Shown: piece after piece, positions 26,515 through 34,517 of the stretch
Position numbering within the stretch: position 1 is the first letter of the stretch
Layout of the letters: each line of letters starts with the position of its first letter
Assembly (NCBI RefSeq): GCF_900114875.1
Contig: NZ_FPKW01000001.1
Location: forward strand, 372,001-436,000
Direction of reading: 5' to 3'
DNA: 64,000 nucleotides
Source of the DNA: Chryseobacterium limigenitum
Lineage (GTDB): Bacteria > Bacteroidota > Bacteroidia > Flavobacteriales > Weeksellaceae
Made by a program: the position numbers and the translations under genes
Notes under the pieces: generated by a model
Told to the model about the DNA's origin: nothing
Seen by the model: only the letters and a program-made list of their open reading frames with translations
Database searches by the model: none

Positions 26515-27759
26515 CTACTTCAGAGTTTTTGGTTTGTAGAATTTTAAAGCAAACACAATAATAATCACATAACAGATAATTGGCAATAAGTAAGCGTGAG
26601 CAACATCTGTTTCAGCAATTTTACCCATAATTGGCGGGAAAACAGCTCCTCCGAACATCGCCATTACCAAGAAAGATGATGCCTGCTGAACTTTATTACC
26701 CAATCTTTTAAGACCAAGACTGAAAATCGTTGGATACATTACGCTTAAGAATAAATTCAACATAATTAAACTAATGAACGATACCCATCCGAAACTTTGA
26801 GAAATGATAAGACAAAGCACAATATTACAAGCTGTAAAGATGGCTAAAAGCTTATTAGGCGCAATATATTTCATTAAAAATGTTCCAACAAAACGTCCGA
26901 TCATCATCATCGCCATACTTAAAGAGAAATAATATGAAGCCTGAGTTTCCTGAAGGTGCATTTTTTCAACTCCGTAATTAATGAAGAATGCCCATGTTCC
27001 ACCCTGTGCCGCAATATTGAAAAACTGAGCAACTACAGCAAAAATAAAGTGTCTTTGTTTCCAAAGTGGTGCATTTGGATCGCTGTCGTGGTGGTGATCT
27101 TCGCCAGTTGCATGTTCCAGCATCTCAATTTCTTCAGCGTGAGGATCTTTTAAGCTTGGAACTTTAATGAAAAAGAAAATAATGGTAATTGCTAAAATCA
27201 CGATCCCGATCCAGGCATAAAGACTTTTCACAGAATCCAGAGAATTATCTTCCTGACCAGCTCCAAAGATGAAGAATCCACCCAATAAAGGTCCGATAAT
27301 CGCTCCCAATCCATTGAATGACTGAGCGAAATTCACTCTCTGATCACTGGTTCTCTCATCACCTAGTGCTGCAACAAAAGGGTGAGCTACAGTTTCTAAA
27401 GTTGCCATACCCATCGCAAGGATAAATAATGCTACTCTAAAGAAATCAAAAGACATATTGTTTGCTGCAGGAATAAAAAGAAAACATCCGCCTGCAAACA
27501 ACGATAATCCCAAAATAACGCCTAGTTTATACCCAAATTTTTTCATGAAAAGCCCTGCAGGAATTCCCATTAAAGCGTAGGCTCCAAAGATTGAAAGCTG
27601 TACCAATCCGGATTTTGATTTTGAAATACTTAGCACATTTTGAAAGTGTTTGTTCAGTACATCTCCCATCGTCAGGGCAATAGCCCAGAAAAAGAACAGG
27701 GAGATCACGAAAGAAAATACAATAAGGTACTTCTTTTCAGTAAATTTAGCTGAATTCAT
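26515..27759 (-). CDS. FucP/GluP-type sugar:H+ symporter (MFS)
   Basis: A 414-residue inner-membrane protein with 12 predicted transmembrane segments. The FucP-family marks are FFFWAIALTMGDVLNKHFQ at helix 1, GIPAGLFMKKFGYKLG between helices 2 and 3, and VAHPFVAALGDERTSDQRVN, FAQSFNGLGAIIGPLLGG. A His/Asp-rich loop (EDHHHDSDPNAP) joins the halves. The family carries fucose, glucose, galactose or fructose. Its position between kinase and porin makes it the importer of the operon's sugar. Confidence 0.92.
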   Translation of the reverse strand: MNSAKFTEKKYLIVFSFVISLFFFWAIALTMGDVLNKHFQNVLSISKSKSGLVQLSIFGAYALMGIPAGLFMKKFGYKLGVILGLSLFAGGCFLFIPAANNMSFDFFRVALFILAMGMATLETVAHPFVAALGDERTSDQRVNFAQSFNGLGAIIGPLLGGFFIFGAGQEDNSLDSVKSLYAWIGIVILAITIIFFFIKVPSLKDPHAEEIEMLEHATGEDHHHDSDPNAPLWKQRHFIFAVVAQFFNIAAQGGTWAFFINYGVEKMHLQETQASYYFSLSMAMMMIGRFVGTFLMKYIAPNKLLAIFTACNIVLCLIISQSFGWVSFISLIMLNLFLSVMYPTIFSLGLKRLGNKVQQASSFLVMAMFGGAVFPPIMGKIAETDVAHAYLLPIICYVIIIVFALKFYKPKTLK

Positions 27760-27798
27760 AAGTGTCTTTTTAAAGTGTTAAAAGTTTATTGATAAGTT

Positions 27799-28689
27799 CT
27801 AGTTTTTAAATTTTTGAAATTCTTCATACTCATAATCCGGGCAGGCACCTGATTTTGAAGTAATAAATGCCCCTAAAGAAATGGCTTCCTCCATAATTTC
27901 TTCCGGACTTTTCCCTTGAACCCTTTTAGAAATAAAGCCTGCAAGAAAAGCATCACCACTTCCTACTGTATCTGCAATTTTAATAGGAACAGCACCAAAT
28001 CCATAATTCCTGTCTCCAACGAAATATCTGGCACCTTTGCTTCCTTTCGTAAGTACAATCTCTTTGATATTAAAGTGATTTTGAATGAATGTTACGGTTT
28101 CATCTTCGCTGATATATTCTTCGCTTAAGAATTCCATGATTTGTCTCATTTCTGCCTTGTTCATTTTTACGATATCAGCTTTGTGTAAAAGCTCTTTAAT
28201 CAAATCAGTATCGATGAATGGCGGTCTGAAATTAACATCGAAAATTTTAAGTTTAGCAAATTCCAATAACTTTAGAAGTGTTTCTTTGGACTTTGGATTT
28301 CTTGCAGAAAGACTTCCGAAAACAAAAGCTTCAGCATTGGAGATCAATTCTTTATGTTCAGGCAAAAAATCAATATAATCCCAAGCTACATGATTTACAA
28401 TATCGTAAGTTGCTTCATTATGTTCATCAATTTTAGCAATTACAGTACTTGTAGGATGTTCGTTATCTACTTGGATATACTCTGTAGTAAGTCCCCAGCC
28501 CTTTATCTGGTCTGTTAATTTTTTACCCAGTTCATCATTACCGATTCTACTTAGCATTTTAACATCAGTTCCCATTTTGTGCACATTGTAAGCAGCATTG
28601 AAAGGTGCTCCACCCGCTCTGGTACCTTCCGGGAATATGTCCCAAAGAACTTCACCAAAACAAACTACATAAGGATTCTCTTTTATCAT
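27799..28689 (-). CDS. PfkB family carbohydrate kinase (fructokinase-like)
   Basis: A 296-residue ribokinase-fold kinase. N-terminal VVCFGEVLWDIFPEGTRAGG and APFNAAYNVHKMG are the sugar-binding signature. The C-terminal DTVGSGDAFLAGF contains the catalytic Asp and the ATP anion hole. Bacterial fructokinases (EC 2.7.1.4) share both patterns, so D-fructose or the epimerase product is the likely substrate. A perfect 14-bp LacI-type palindrome lies 3 bp upstream of the start codon, which suggests direct control of the kinase-to-epimerase operon by the LacI-family protein encoded upstream. Confidence 0.9.
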   Translation of the reverse strand: MIKENPYVVCFGEVLWDIFPEGTRAGGAPFNAAYNVHKMGTDVKMLSRIGNDELGKKLTDQIKGWGLTTEYIQVDNEHPTSTVIAKIDEHNEATYDIVNHVAWDYIDFLPEHKELISNAEAFVFGSLSARNPKSKETLLKLLEFAKLKIFDVNFRPPFIDTDLIKELLHKADIVKMNKAEMRQIMEFLSEEYISEDETVTFIQNHFNIKEIVLTKGSKGARYFVGDRNYGFGAVPIKIADTVGSGDAFLAGFISKRVQGKSPEEIMEEAISLGAFITSKSGACPDYEYEEFQKFKN

Positions 28690-28691
28690 AG

Positions 28692-28705
28692 GTTAAACGT
28701 TTAAC
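28692..28705. promoter_or_regulatory. LacI-type operator at the start of the kinase gene
   Basis: GTTAAACGTTTAAC is a perfect palindrome with the central CG expected for LacI-family sites. It sits 3 bp upstream of the kinase ATG (minus strand) and 18 bp downstream of the LacI gene's stop, overlapping the translation start region. A second copy with one change lies at 29952-29965. Confidence 0.75.
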
Positions 28706-28722
28706 TTGTTTATTAAATTTTT

Positions 28723-29721
28723 TTATTTTACCGACTTTTTATTAATTAATTTTGCAGGAAAGATTATTTTTCTACCATTGACTGCATAATTATCAATCTG
28801 AGCATCAAGAACTTTAACAGCTTCTCTGGCCATTTCCATCAAAGGCTGCTGTACAAAACTAATTTCTGTTGGAAAAAGGCTGTACGCTTCTGTTTGATCA
28901 AAAGCAATCACTGATACATCTTGCGGAACTTCAATATTTTTTTGATTTAAATAGCTCAATCCTGCAATTCCAAGCTTGTTACTTGAAAAATATAAAGCTG
29001 TTTTCTTTGAAAGGTCTAAAGTTTCATCAAGTCCTTTATAAATTTCTTCCGTGATATTATCGATACCGATCAACACCTTTTTATACTGAATATCAGCTGT
29101 AGAAATGCGCTTGTCAAATCCTTCCTGTCTGTCCAACAAATGAGGAAGCCTGGTATCATATCCGATATAGATGATTTCTTCGAAATTTTTCTCAACTAAA
29201 AACTCGCAAATGCTTTCCGAAATCTCAGAATTATTGATCAGAATTCCGGGGATATTTATATTTTTAAGATAACGGTCAATAGTTACGATAGGGTATTCTT
29301 CTTTTAACAGTTTTAAAACCGCCTCATCAGAATCCACAACCGGTGCCAGAATCATCCCGTCAACCTGCTGCTCAGAGAAAAGTTCTGTCAGTTTTCTGAA
29401 TTTCTCAGGATTTTCATCAGAACTTCCGATAAGCAGTGTATAACCAAATTTCATGGCTTCATCTTCTATATTTCTGGCAATACTTGAATAAAAATCATTC
29501 GAAATATCTGCCAAAATAAGCCCTATCAGCTTACTTTTACTCATCTTAAGACTTTTCGCAATCTTGTTTGGAGTATAATTAATCGTTTCAGCCACTTCAA
29601 GAATTTTCACTTTTGTAGCTTCACTTATTCTGCTTCCTTCTTTTTTATTCAAGACATAGGAAACGGTTGCAACAGAAACTCCTGCAATTCTCGCTATGTC
29701 TTTAATGGAAGCTCTCTTCAT
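28723..29721 (-). CDS. LacI family transcriptional regulator of the sugar operon
   Basis: A 332-residue repressor. The HTH is at residues 1-25 (ASIKDIARIAGVSVATVSYV) with the hinge helix near TPNKIAKSLKMSKSK. The periplasmic-binding-protein-like effector domain runs from 60 to 330 (IGLILADISNDFYSSIARNI). It is encoded immediately upstream of the kinase on the same strand. Two GTTAAACGTTTA(A/T)C palindromes flank it, one before the kinase and one about 230 bp upstream of its own start. It presumably responds to the imported sugar or its phosphate. A -33/-7 promoter lies at 29744-29771. Confidence 0.93.
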   Translation of the reverse strand: MKRASIKDIARIAGVSVATVSYVLNKKEGSRISEATKVKILEVAETINYTPNKIAKSLKMSKSKLIGLILADISNDFYSSIARNIEDEAMKFGYTLLIGSSDENPEKFRKLTELFSEQQVDGMILAPVVDSDEAVLKLLKEEYPIVTIDRYLKNINIPGILINNSEISESICEFLVEKNFEEIIYIGYDTRLPHLLDRQEGFDKRISTADIQYKKVLIGIDNITEEIYKGLDETLDLSKKTALYFSSNKLGIAGLSYLNQKNIEVPQDVSVIAFDQTEAYSLFPTEISFVQQPLMEMAREAVKVLDAQIDNYAVNGRKIIFPAKLINKKSVK

Positions 29722-29743
29722 ACTGTTTTATAAGTTTACGGTG

Positions 29744-29771
29744 CAAAAGTATCTTATAAAATATAAACAAA
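29744..29771 (-). promoter_or_regulatory. Promoter of the LacI-family gene
   Basis: On the minus strand: TTTG at 29771-29768 and TACTTTTG at 29751-29744, spacer 16 bp. The leader is about 17 nt. Confidence 0.6.
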
Positions 29772-29787
29772 ACAATAGCCATATTTT

Positions 29788-29818
29788 TTTGGTCATCTCG
29801 AAAATTATTGTATTTTCG
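29788..29818 (+). promoter_or_regulatory. Plus-strand promoter in the LacI-Crp intergenic region
   Basis: TTTG at 29788-29791, 19-bp spacer, then TATTTTCG at 29811-29818 (one change from TAnnTTTG). It predicts a transcript beginning near 29825, about 245 nt before the Crp gene, crossing the operator at 29952. Confidence 0.45.
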
Positions 29819-29951
29819 CGCCTTTTTAAATTTCAGAATCAAATAAAACATAAACTATTAATTATCAATAATTTAAACAAAATGATTATTGATGTTAATT
29901 TAATGTTAACCAAAAATGAAATCTTCAGATGTTAATTTAGTTGTATTTTTG

Positions 29952-29965
29952 GTTAAACGTTTATC
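29952..29965. promoter_or_regulatory. Second LacI-type operator
   Basis: GTTAAACGTTTATC differs by one base from the perfect palindrome at 28692-28705. It lies between the LacI and Crp genes, 105 bp upstream of the Crp start. Confidence 0.65.
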
Positions 29966-30069
29966 TTATTAAATTTTAATATATTTTGAAAATAATTTAA
30001 AATATGGCAAAATATCCTTTTATTTAACCTTTTAAAACCAATATTTTTGAAATATTACAATGCTTTTTT

Positions 30070-30636
30070 ATGAATATAGACCAAATCCTTGACAATATCT
30101 ACCCTCTGCCGGAAAGCTCTAAGCTAAATTTAAAGAAATATATAACTGAGCTTTCACATCCCAAAAACTTCTGCTTAATGGAAGCCGAAAAAATAGTTCC
30201 TTATATCTATTTTATAAAGAAAGGAATTGTTCGTGCCTATGCTTCTACAGCCGAAAATGATATTACTTTCTGGTTTGGAAGTGAAGGTCAGACTGTGATT
30301 TCTATGAGGAGTTATGTTGAAGATAAGCCCGGTTATGAGAACATCGAATTACTGGAAGATTGCGAATTATATAAACTTGAAACAGAAAGTTTAAGAAAAT
30401 TATTCAGTAAAGATATTCATATTGCCAATTGGGGAAGAAAATTCGCAGAACGAGAATTAATAAAGACTGAGGAACTGATAATTTCAAGACAGTTTAAAAC
30501 AGCTTTGGAGCGATATAAAGATTTAATGCGCGATAAATCTGATCTTTTGAAAAGGGTTCAGTTAGGGCATATTGCTTCGTATTTGGGAATTACGCAGGTG
30601 AGTCTGAGTAGGATTCGGGGAGAGATTAAGTGGTAG
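30070..30636 (+). CDS. Crp/Fnr family transcriptional regulator
   Basis: A 188-residue protein with a cyclic-nucleotide-binding-like jelly roll (IYFIKKGIVRAYASTAENDI, FGSEGQTVISMRSYVEDKPG). The C-terminal winged helix (LGHIASYLGITQVSLSRIR) ends three residues before the stop, as in many Bacteroidota Crp-like proteins. The effector is unknown. It precedes an SMR exporter gene by 133 bp. The adjoining LacI-type operator may place it under the sugar regulator. Confidence 0.88.
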   Translation: MNIDQILDNIYPLPESSKLNLKKYITELSHPKNFCLMEAEKIVPYIYFIKKGIVRAYASTAENDITFWFGSEGQTVISMRSYVEDKPGYENIELLEDCELYKLETESLRKLFSKDIHIANWGRKFAERELIKTEELIISRQFKTALERYKDLMRDKSDLLKRVQLGHIASYLGITQVSLSRIRGEIKW

Positions 30637-30769
30637 GGTTTGAGAGCCATAGAGTTTGAGGGTTTTAGTGCGAGCGGGTTTATTCTTTAGCTTTATCTTC
30701 ATTTTTTAACATTTGTAAAATTTTAAATGCTCGTAAATACAGAACTTTGCAGCAGAAAAATTTTAAAAA

Positions 30770-31096
30770 ATGAATTGGATCATCTTAATCATCGCAGGAT
30801 TATTTGAAGTTGCTTTTGCATCTTGTCTGGGAAAAGTAAAAGAAACAACGGGAACTACCATGTATTTTTGGTTTGCAGGATTTTTGGTTTCGTTAACCGT
30901 AAGTATGCTTTTATTGATTAAAGCAACACAAACCTTACCGATTGGAACGGCCTATGCCGTTTGGACGGGAATCGGTGCAGTAGGAACGGTATTAATGGGG
31001 ATTTTCTTTTTTAAAGATCCTATAAGTTTTTGGAGATTATTCTTTATTGTAACCTTGGTTGGTTCTGTGATTGGGCTGAAAGCCGTTTCTCATTAA
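30770..31096 (+). CDS. SMR family exporter, SugE/Gdx (guanidinium) type
   Basis: A 108-residue protein with four transmembrane helices. The essential Glu of small multidrug resistance proteins is E13 (AGLFEVAFA). TLPIGTAYAVWTGIGAVGTV is the signature of the SugE/Gdx subgroup, which exports guanidinium in exchange for protons, rather than the EmrE drug subgroup. I looked upstream for a guanidine riboswitch and saw no convincing one. It ends near a bidirectional terminator. Confidence 0.9.
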   Translation: MNWIILIIAGLFEVAFASCLGKVKETTGTTMYFWFAGFLVSLTVSMLLLIKATQTLPIGTAYAVWTGIGAVGTVLMGIFFFKDPISFWRLFFIVTLVGSVIGLKAVSH

Positions 31097-31150
31097 TTTT
31101 AAACACAAATAATACTAATTATTTACACGAATTTTGTGATTATAAAAAAC

Positions 31151-31179
31151 AAAAACGTCCCTAAAATAGAGACGTTTTT
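31151..31179. terminator. Bidirectional intrinsic terminator
   Basis: AAAAACGTC and GACGTTTTT with the stem extendable inward by two or three pairs. It separates the converging SMR (+) and methyltransferase (-) genes. Confidence 0.85.
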
Positions 31180-31947
31180 TTATTTCTTGTAAACAACGGG
31201 TAAGATTTCATTTTGTCTCAGCCCGTATTTTTTGATTTCTTCTTCTGTGAATTGTTGAGAATAGAAATTAGGTTCTGTTTCAAAGCCTGCTTTTCTCAAA
31301 CGGTCAAAATAATCCATTCCGTACCAACGGACGTGGTCGTATTGCCCGAAATGCTTTTGACGTTCTTTTGGATCTTTAATGGTGAAATCTTCATAGGTTT
31401 TCTCCAGTGAGTTTCTCATCGGAACCTGAAAAATGCCCCATCCGCCAGGCTTCATCACTCTATATAGTTCACTGATCGCCTTTGAATCATCTTCGATATG
31501 TTCTAAAACATGATTACAAAAAACAACATCAAAACTTTCGTCAGGAAAAGGAAGATCCAGAATATCAGCTTTTACATCTACAATCGGGGAAAATAAATCG
31601 GCCGAAATGTAGTCCAGATTCCTCATTCTCTTGAATTTCCTTAAAAATTCCTGCTCGGGAGCAATGTGTAGAACTTTTGCATTTTTAATGAAAAAATCAG
31701 TTTCATTTTGAAGATACAGCCACATCTGGCGGTGTCTTTCCAAACTTAAAGTTCCCGGAGACAAAGCATTTTCTCTCTGATTTCCGTACCCATAAGGAAG
31801 AAACTTTCGGTAAGATCTTCCGTCGATAGGATCAAAGAAATTTTCTCCTTTAAAAAACTGATAAATAAGAGGTCTTGCCCAGATACTCATTTTAATAAGC
31901 ATCGGACGCGGAATTTTATTTAATAAAAGTTTCGTTACTTTTTTCAT
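31180..31947 (-). CDS. Class I SAM-dependent methyltransferase
   Basis: A 255-residue protein with a Rossmann methyltransferase core. KVLHIAPEQEFLRKF is motif I, DILDLPFPDESFDVVFCNHV is motifs II-III and LEHIEDDSKAISELYRVMKP is the post-III helix, ending GGWGIFQVP. The N-terminal 90 residues are hydrophobic/basic and may bind membrane or acceptor. The acceptor is unknown. Its ATG shares one base with the stop of map (TAATG), so translation is coupled to methionine aminopeptidase. Confidence 0.88.
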   Translation of the reverse strand: MKKVTKLLLNKIPRPMLIKMSIWARPLIYQFFKGENFFDPIDGRSYRKFLPYGYGNQRENALSPGTLSLERHRQMWLYLQNETDFFIKNAKVLHIAPEQEFLRKFKRMRNLDYISADLFSPIVDVKADILDLPFPDESFDVVFCNHVLEHIEDDSKAISELYRVMKPGGWGIFQVPMRNSLEKTYEDFTIKDPKERQKHFGQYDHVRWYGMDYFDRLRKAGFETEPNFYSQQFTEEEIKKYGLRQNEILPVVYKK

Positions 31948-32756
31948 TAAAAATCCATTTGGAAAGGCTCCTCTTCATTACTTACGATTCCTAAAGCTTC
32001 GTAAACATATTTAAATGTAGAAAGTAATACCGGTTTCCCGTTGATTACCGCTACATCATGCTCGAAATGCGCTGAAGGTAAATTATCTAAAGTAGTAACC
32101 GTCCAGCCATCATTATGGAATTTCACTTTTTCCGTTCCAAGGTTGATCATCGGCTCGATAGCGATTGCCAAACCGTCTTTGATTACTTTTCCGCTTCCCT
32201 GTTTTCCGTAGTTGGGAACCTGAGGATCTTCGTGCATTTTTCTGCCTAAACCGTGACCTACAAGCTCTTTTACCACTCCATACCCTTCTTTTTCACAATG
32301 AGCCTGAATGGCGTGAGAAATATCACCGATTCTTTTTCCTCTTACACATTGCGCAATCCCTTTATACAAAGATTCTTTAGCAACTTTCAAAAGTTTTTTA
32401 ACTTCAGGTTTTACTTCTCCGATCTCGAAAGTATAGGCATGGTCTCCAACGAAACCATTTAAAACAGCTCCACAATCTACAGAAAGTACGTCGCCTTCCT
32501 TCACAATATCATTGTTTGGAAAACCGTGTACCACCTGATCGTTTGGAGAAATACATAAAGAGTTCGGGAAACCTCCATATCCTAAAAATGCAGGTTCAGC
32601 GCCATGATCCTTAATAAAATCATGCGCTAATTTATCTAAATATAAAGTGGTGATCCCAGGTTTGATCTCTTTCGCCAACATTCCTAATGTTCTGGAAACC
32701 AACTGAGCACTTTCTTTCATAAGACGAAGCTCGTCTATTGTTTTTAATTGAATCAT
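31947..32756 (-). CDS. map: Type I methionyl aminopeptidase
   Basis: A 269-residue enzyme that removes the initiator Met from nascent proteins. The pita-bread fold is recognisable from GFPNSLCISPNDQVVHGFP, then GDVLSVDCGAVLNGFVGDHA (the two metal-binding Asp), VGHGLGRKMHEDP (metal His) and AIAIEPMINLG plus EHDVAVINGKP (metal Glu). Compared with E. coli Map it has a short C-terminal extension after the last Glu (ALGIVSNEEEPFQMDF). It overlaps the methyltransferase gene by 1 bp. Confidence 0.96.
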   Translation of the reverse strand: MIQLKTIDELRLMKESAQLVSRTLGMLAKEIKPGITTLYLDKLAHDFIKDHGAEPAFLGYGGFPNSLCISPNDQVVHGFPNNDIVKEGDVLSVDCGAVLNGFVGDHAYTFEIGEVKPEVKKLLKVAKESLYKGIAQCVRGKRIGDISHAIQAHCEKEGYGVVKELVGHGLGRKMHEDPQVPNYGKQGSGKVIKDGLAIAIEPMINLGTEKVKFHNDGWTVTTLDNLPSAHFEHDVAVINGKPVLLSTFKYVYEALGIVSNEEEPFQMDF

Positions 32757-32766
32757 TGTTTAATTT

Positions 32767-32866
32767 ATAAATGTAACAATATAACAATGTATCAGTGTAA
32801 CAATATTTGTTTATCCTGATTGGTAGATTGTTATATTGATAAATTGTTACATTATTTATTCTACCA
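32767..32866. repeat. Imperfect inverted repeat, family D, copy 1
   Basis: The left part AATGTAACAATATAACAATG TATCAG is mirrored by ATTGTTATATTGATAAATTG TTACATT on the right. The outer ends of the right half add TGGTAGA (32821-32827) and TCTACCA (32860-32866). It fills the gap between the HAD gene and map. A related element is at 44891-45018. Confidence 0.6.
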
Positions 32867-33292
32867 GAATAAACCTTTTTTCTTTTCTTTTTTAAGTTTA
32901 GAATACGCTAAAACTTCTTTTCCTTCTACACGGAATTCTATTCTTTCATTAATGATATTGTAGATTTCACCCCAACCTGGGAATCCTCCTAGATTTCTGT
33001 CATCAATAAACCAATCTGCATCCAGTTTTCTTGATTGCGTTTCAGAATCAAAAACCTCACCTTCAAAACTTGAATTTACGGCATAGAATTCAATTCCGTT
33101 GCTTCTGCAGAATTCTACAGCTTCATCCAACGTTTTTCCGTGTCTGTATGTCCAAAGGATTAATCTGAATCCCTGACCCTGTAATTTTTTAAGTGTTTCG
33201 AAAGCAAAAATCTTCGCTTTTCCAATTGCCGGATATGCATCATCAACGATTGTTCCGTCAAAATCCACAGCAATTTTTTTATTATTCATCAT
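32861..33292 (-). CDS. BT0820-type HAD hydrolase
   Basis: A 143-residue compact HAD protein. Motif I is VDFDGT (nucleophile Asp and acid/base Asp), motif II the Thr in ILWTYRHG, and the C-terminal motif IV DWFIDDRNLGG. There is no cap domain. The small size and lysine-rich end (KLKKEKKKGLFW) fit the BT_0820 hydrolase group of Bacteroidota, whose substrate is unknown. A strong promoter lies just upstream. Confidence 0.88.
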   Translation of the reverse strand: MMNNKKIAVDFDGTIVDDAYPAIGKAKIFAFETLKKLQGQGFRLILWTYRHGKTLDEAVEFCRSNGIEFYAVNSSFEGEVFDSETQSRKLDADWFIDDRNLGGFPGWGEIYNIINERIEFRVEGKEVLAYSKLKKEKKKGLFW

Positions 33293-33313
33293 TTACCTTA
33301 TGATTTAGAGTTG

Positions 33314-33343
33314 CAAAGATAAGAAATAATAAAGAGTGCCAAA
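33314..33343 (-). promoter_or_regulatory. Promoter of the HAD (BT0820-type) gene
   Basis: On the minus strand: TTTG at 33343-33340, 18-bp spacer, TATCTTTG at 33321-33314; leader about 16 nt. The -33 element lies inside the terminator hairpin of the upstream desaturase gene. Confidence 0.7.
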
Positions 33344-33359
33344 AACACTTGGCACTCTT
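33332..33359 (-). terminator. Terminator of the desaturase gene
   Basis: AAGAGTGCCAA and TTGGCACTCTT form an 11-bp stem with a 6-nt loop, followed on the minus strand by a U-rich stretch broken by A residues. It ends 27 bp past the stop. Confidence 0.7.
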
Positions 33360-33386
33360 ACTTTATAATTTAATGATAATATGGAA

Positions 33387-34367
33387 CTAACTTTTTACCC
33401 AGCTAAACTGAAACTGTAGATCTGGAGTAGAAACTCTGTCTGTGATTTTCTGCAATCTTCCGGGCAATTTCATTAGATATTCCTGAGCTTTTTCTGCTTT
33501 TTCAGTAAGGCCTGTTACATGCTCGATCTTCCATTCATCCAATAAGTCTTTCATAATATTAATGTAATCCTGACCTGTATACACCATACATCTTTGGGCA
33601 GCATCTGAGAAATGTCCCCAAAGTTCACCAGCTTTTTGCCCTGACTGTCTCATTAAATGAGCAGGCATTACAATTTTCTTACGCATCATATCTTCAAATG
33701 CCAAGATCATTTCTGATGGATCTAATTCTAAAATTTTTGTAACAAAATGTTTGTAGGCTTTAGCATGTCTCGCTTCATCGGCAGCAATTACACCGCACAT
33801 TTTAGCTAATTTTCCGTTTCCTGACTGCTTTGCCAATGTTCCTACTCTTCTGTGAGAAATATTGGTAGCCGTTTCCTGAAAACTTGTATATACGAAGTTT
33901 CTGTAAGGGTCCATGCTTGTTCCGATATCGAAACCGTCACTGATTAAATATTGGGTTGTGATCTCGACCTGTCTCATGTTTACTCTTCCACACAGATAAA
34001 GATATTTGTTTAATAAATCTCCGTGTCTGTTTTCTTCACCAGTCCAAGATCTGATCCAGCTTGCCCAGCCAACTTTATTTTCTTCCTGATTAATACCTTC
34101 AACACCCATTAACCAAGATTCGTATGAAGGAAGAGCTTCTTCCGTGATACAGTCTCCAATTAATGTTACGAAAAGATCGTAAGGCATTTCACGGGCGAAA
34201 GTCTGAATTTCTTCTAAATCATGTTTAAAATCATCACTTGACGGATCGGGAAGATAGTCTGAAGGCTGCCAAATTTTCTCAATTGGCGTCAAAAATTTTT
34301 CAAGAAAAGAACTTACTTCCTTTTCCAATATTCCCATTACTTCTTTCCTTACAAGACTGTGATACAT
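33387..34367 (-). CDS. Acyl-ACP desaturase (di-iron)
   Basis: A 326-residue soluble desaturase of the plant-type stearoyl-ACP family, which introduces a cis double bond into acyl-ACP. The di-iron ligands are visible as EENRHGDLL and DEARHAKAYKHF, with further Glu in the helices FQETATNISHR. N-terminal EVMGILEKEVSSFLEKFL and PSDYLPDP match the family start. It is likely the source of monounsaturated fatty acids for the membrane; no ferredoxin gene is adjacent. Confidence 0.94.
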   Translation of the reverse strand: MYHSLVRKEVMGILEKEVSSFLEKFLTPIEKIWQPSDYLPDPSSDDFKHDLEEIQTFAREMPYDLFVTLIGDCITEEALPSYESWLMGVEGINQEENKVGWASWIRSWTGEENRHGDLLNKYLYLCGRVNMRQVEITTQYLISDGFDIGTSMDPYRNFVYTSFQETATNISHRRVGTLAKQSGNGKLAKMCGVIAADEARHAKAYKHFVTKILELDPSEMILAFEDMMRKKIVMPAHLMRQSGQKAGELWGHFSDAAQRCMVYTGQDYINIMKDLLDEWKIEHVTGLTEKAEKAQEYLMKLPGRLQKITDRVSTPDLQFQFSWVKS

Positions 34368-34391
34368 TTTAACTATTTAGATTTTAATTTA

Positions 34392-34399
34392 CAAAGATA
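34392..34399 (-). promoter_or_regulatory. -7 promoter element for the desaturase gene
   Basis: TATCTTTG on the minus strand matches TAnnTTTG. The leader is about 18 nt. No -33 TTTG seen at the expected distance. Confidence 0.5.
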
Positions 34400-34465
34400 G
34401 GATTTATTTATTATTTGGCGCATAATAACATATGTAACTCATAATATGTCTGACATAAATCATAA

Positions 34466-34499
34466 AAAAACACCATTCTAAAGGTAAAACGGTATTTTT
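34466..34499 (-). terminator. Intrinsic terminator of gpmI
   Basis: Stem of AAAAACACCAT with ACGGTATTTTT; the two non-Watson-Crick positions become G-U pairs only in the minus-strand RNA, so it is oriented for gpmI. It is 19 bp past the stop. Confidence 0.75.
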
Positions 34500-34517
34500 T
34501 TAACATTATTATTGATT

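Larger units (their letters stand above)
29722..30069. other. Intergenic region between divergent LacI and Crp genes (348 bp)
   Basis: It contains the LacI-gene promoter (minus strand), a well-spaced plus-strand promoter at 29788-29818, a 17-codon ORF at 29882-29935 of doubtful status and a LacI-type operator at 29952-29965. It also holds TATTTTTG (30042-30049), a -7-like element 20 bp before the Crp start. No larger coding region is convincing. Confidence 0.6.

Noticed and set aside
29696..29935. Open frame of 79 codons between the LacI and Crp genes
   Set aside because: It starts inside the LacI gene on the other strand, is very Ile/Asn/Lys-rich and has no family resemblance; only the last 17 codons could be a leader peptide.
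30637..30769. Guanidine riboswitch expected upstream of the SugE/Gdx-type exporter
   Set aside because: I found none of the paired ACGR-type loops or other conserved elements; only a diverged family A-like repeat and a weak promoter are present.
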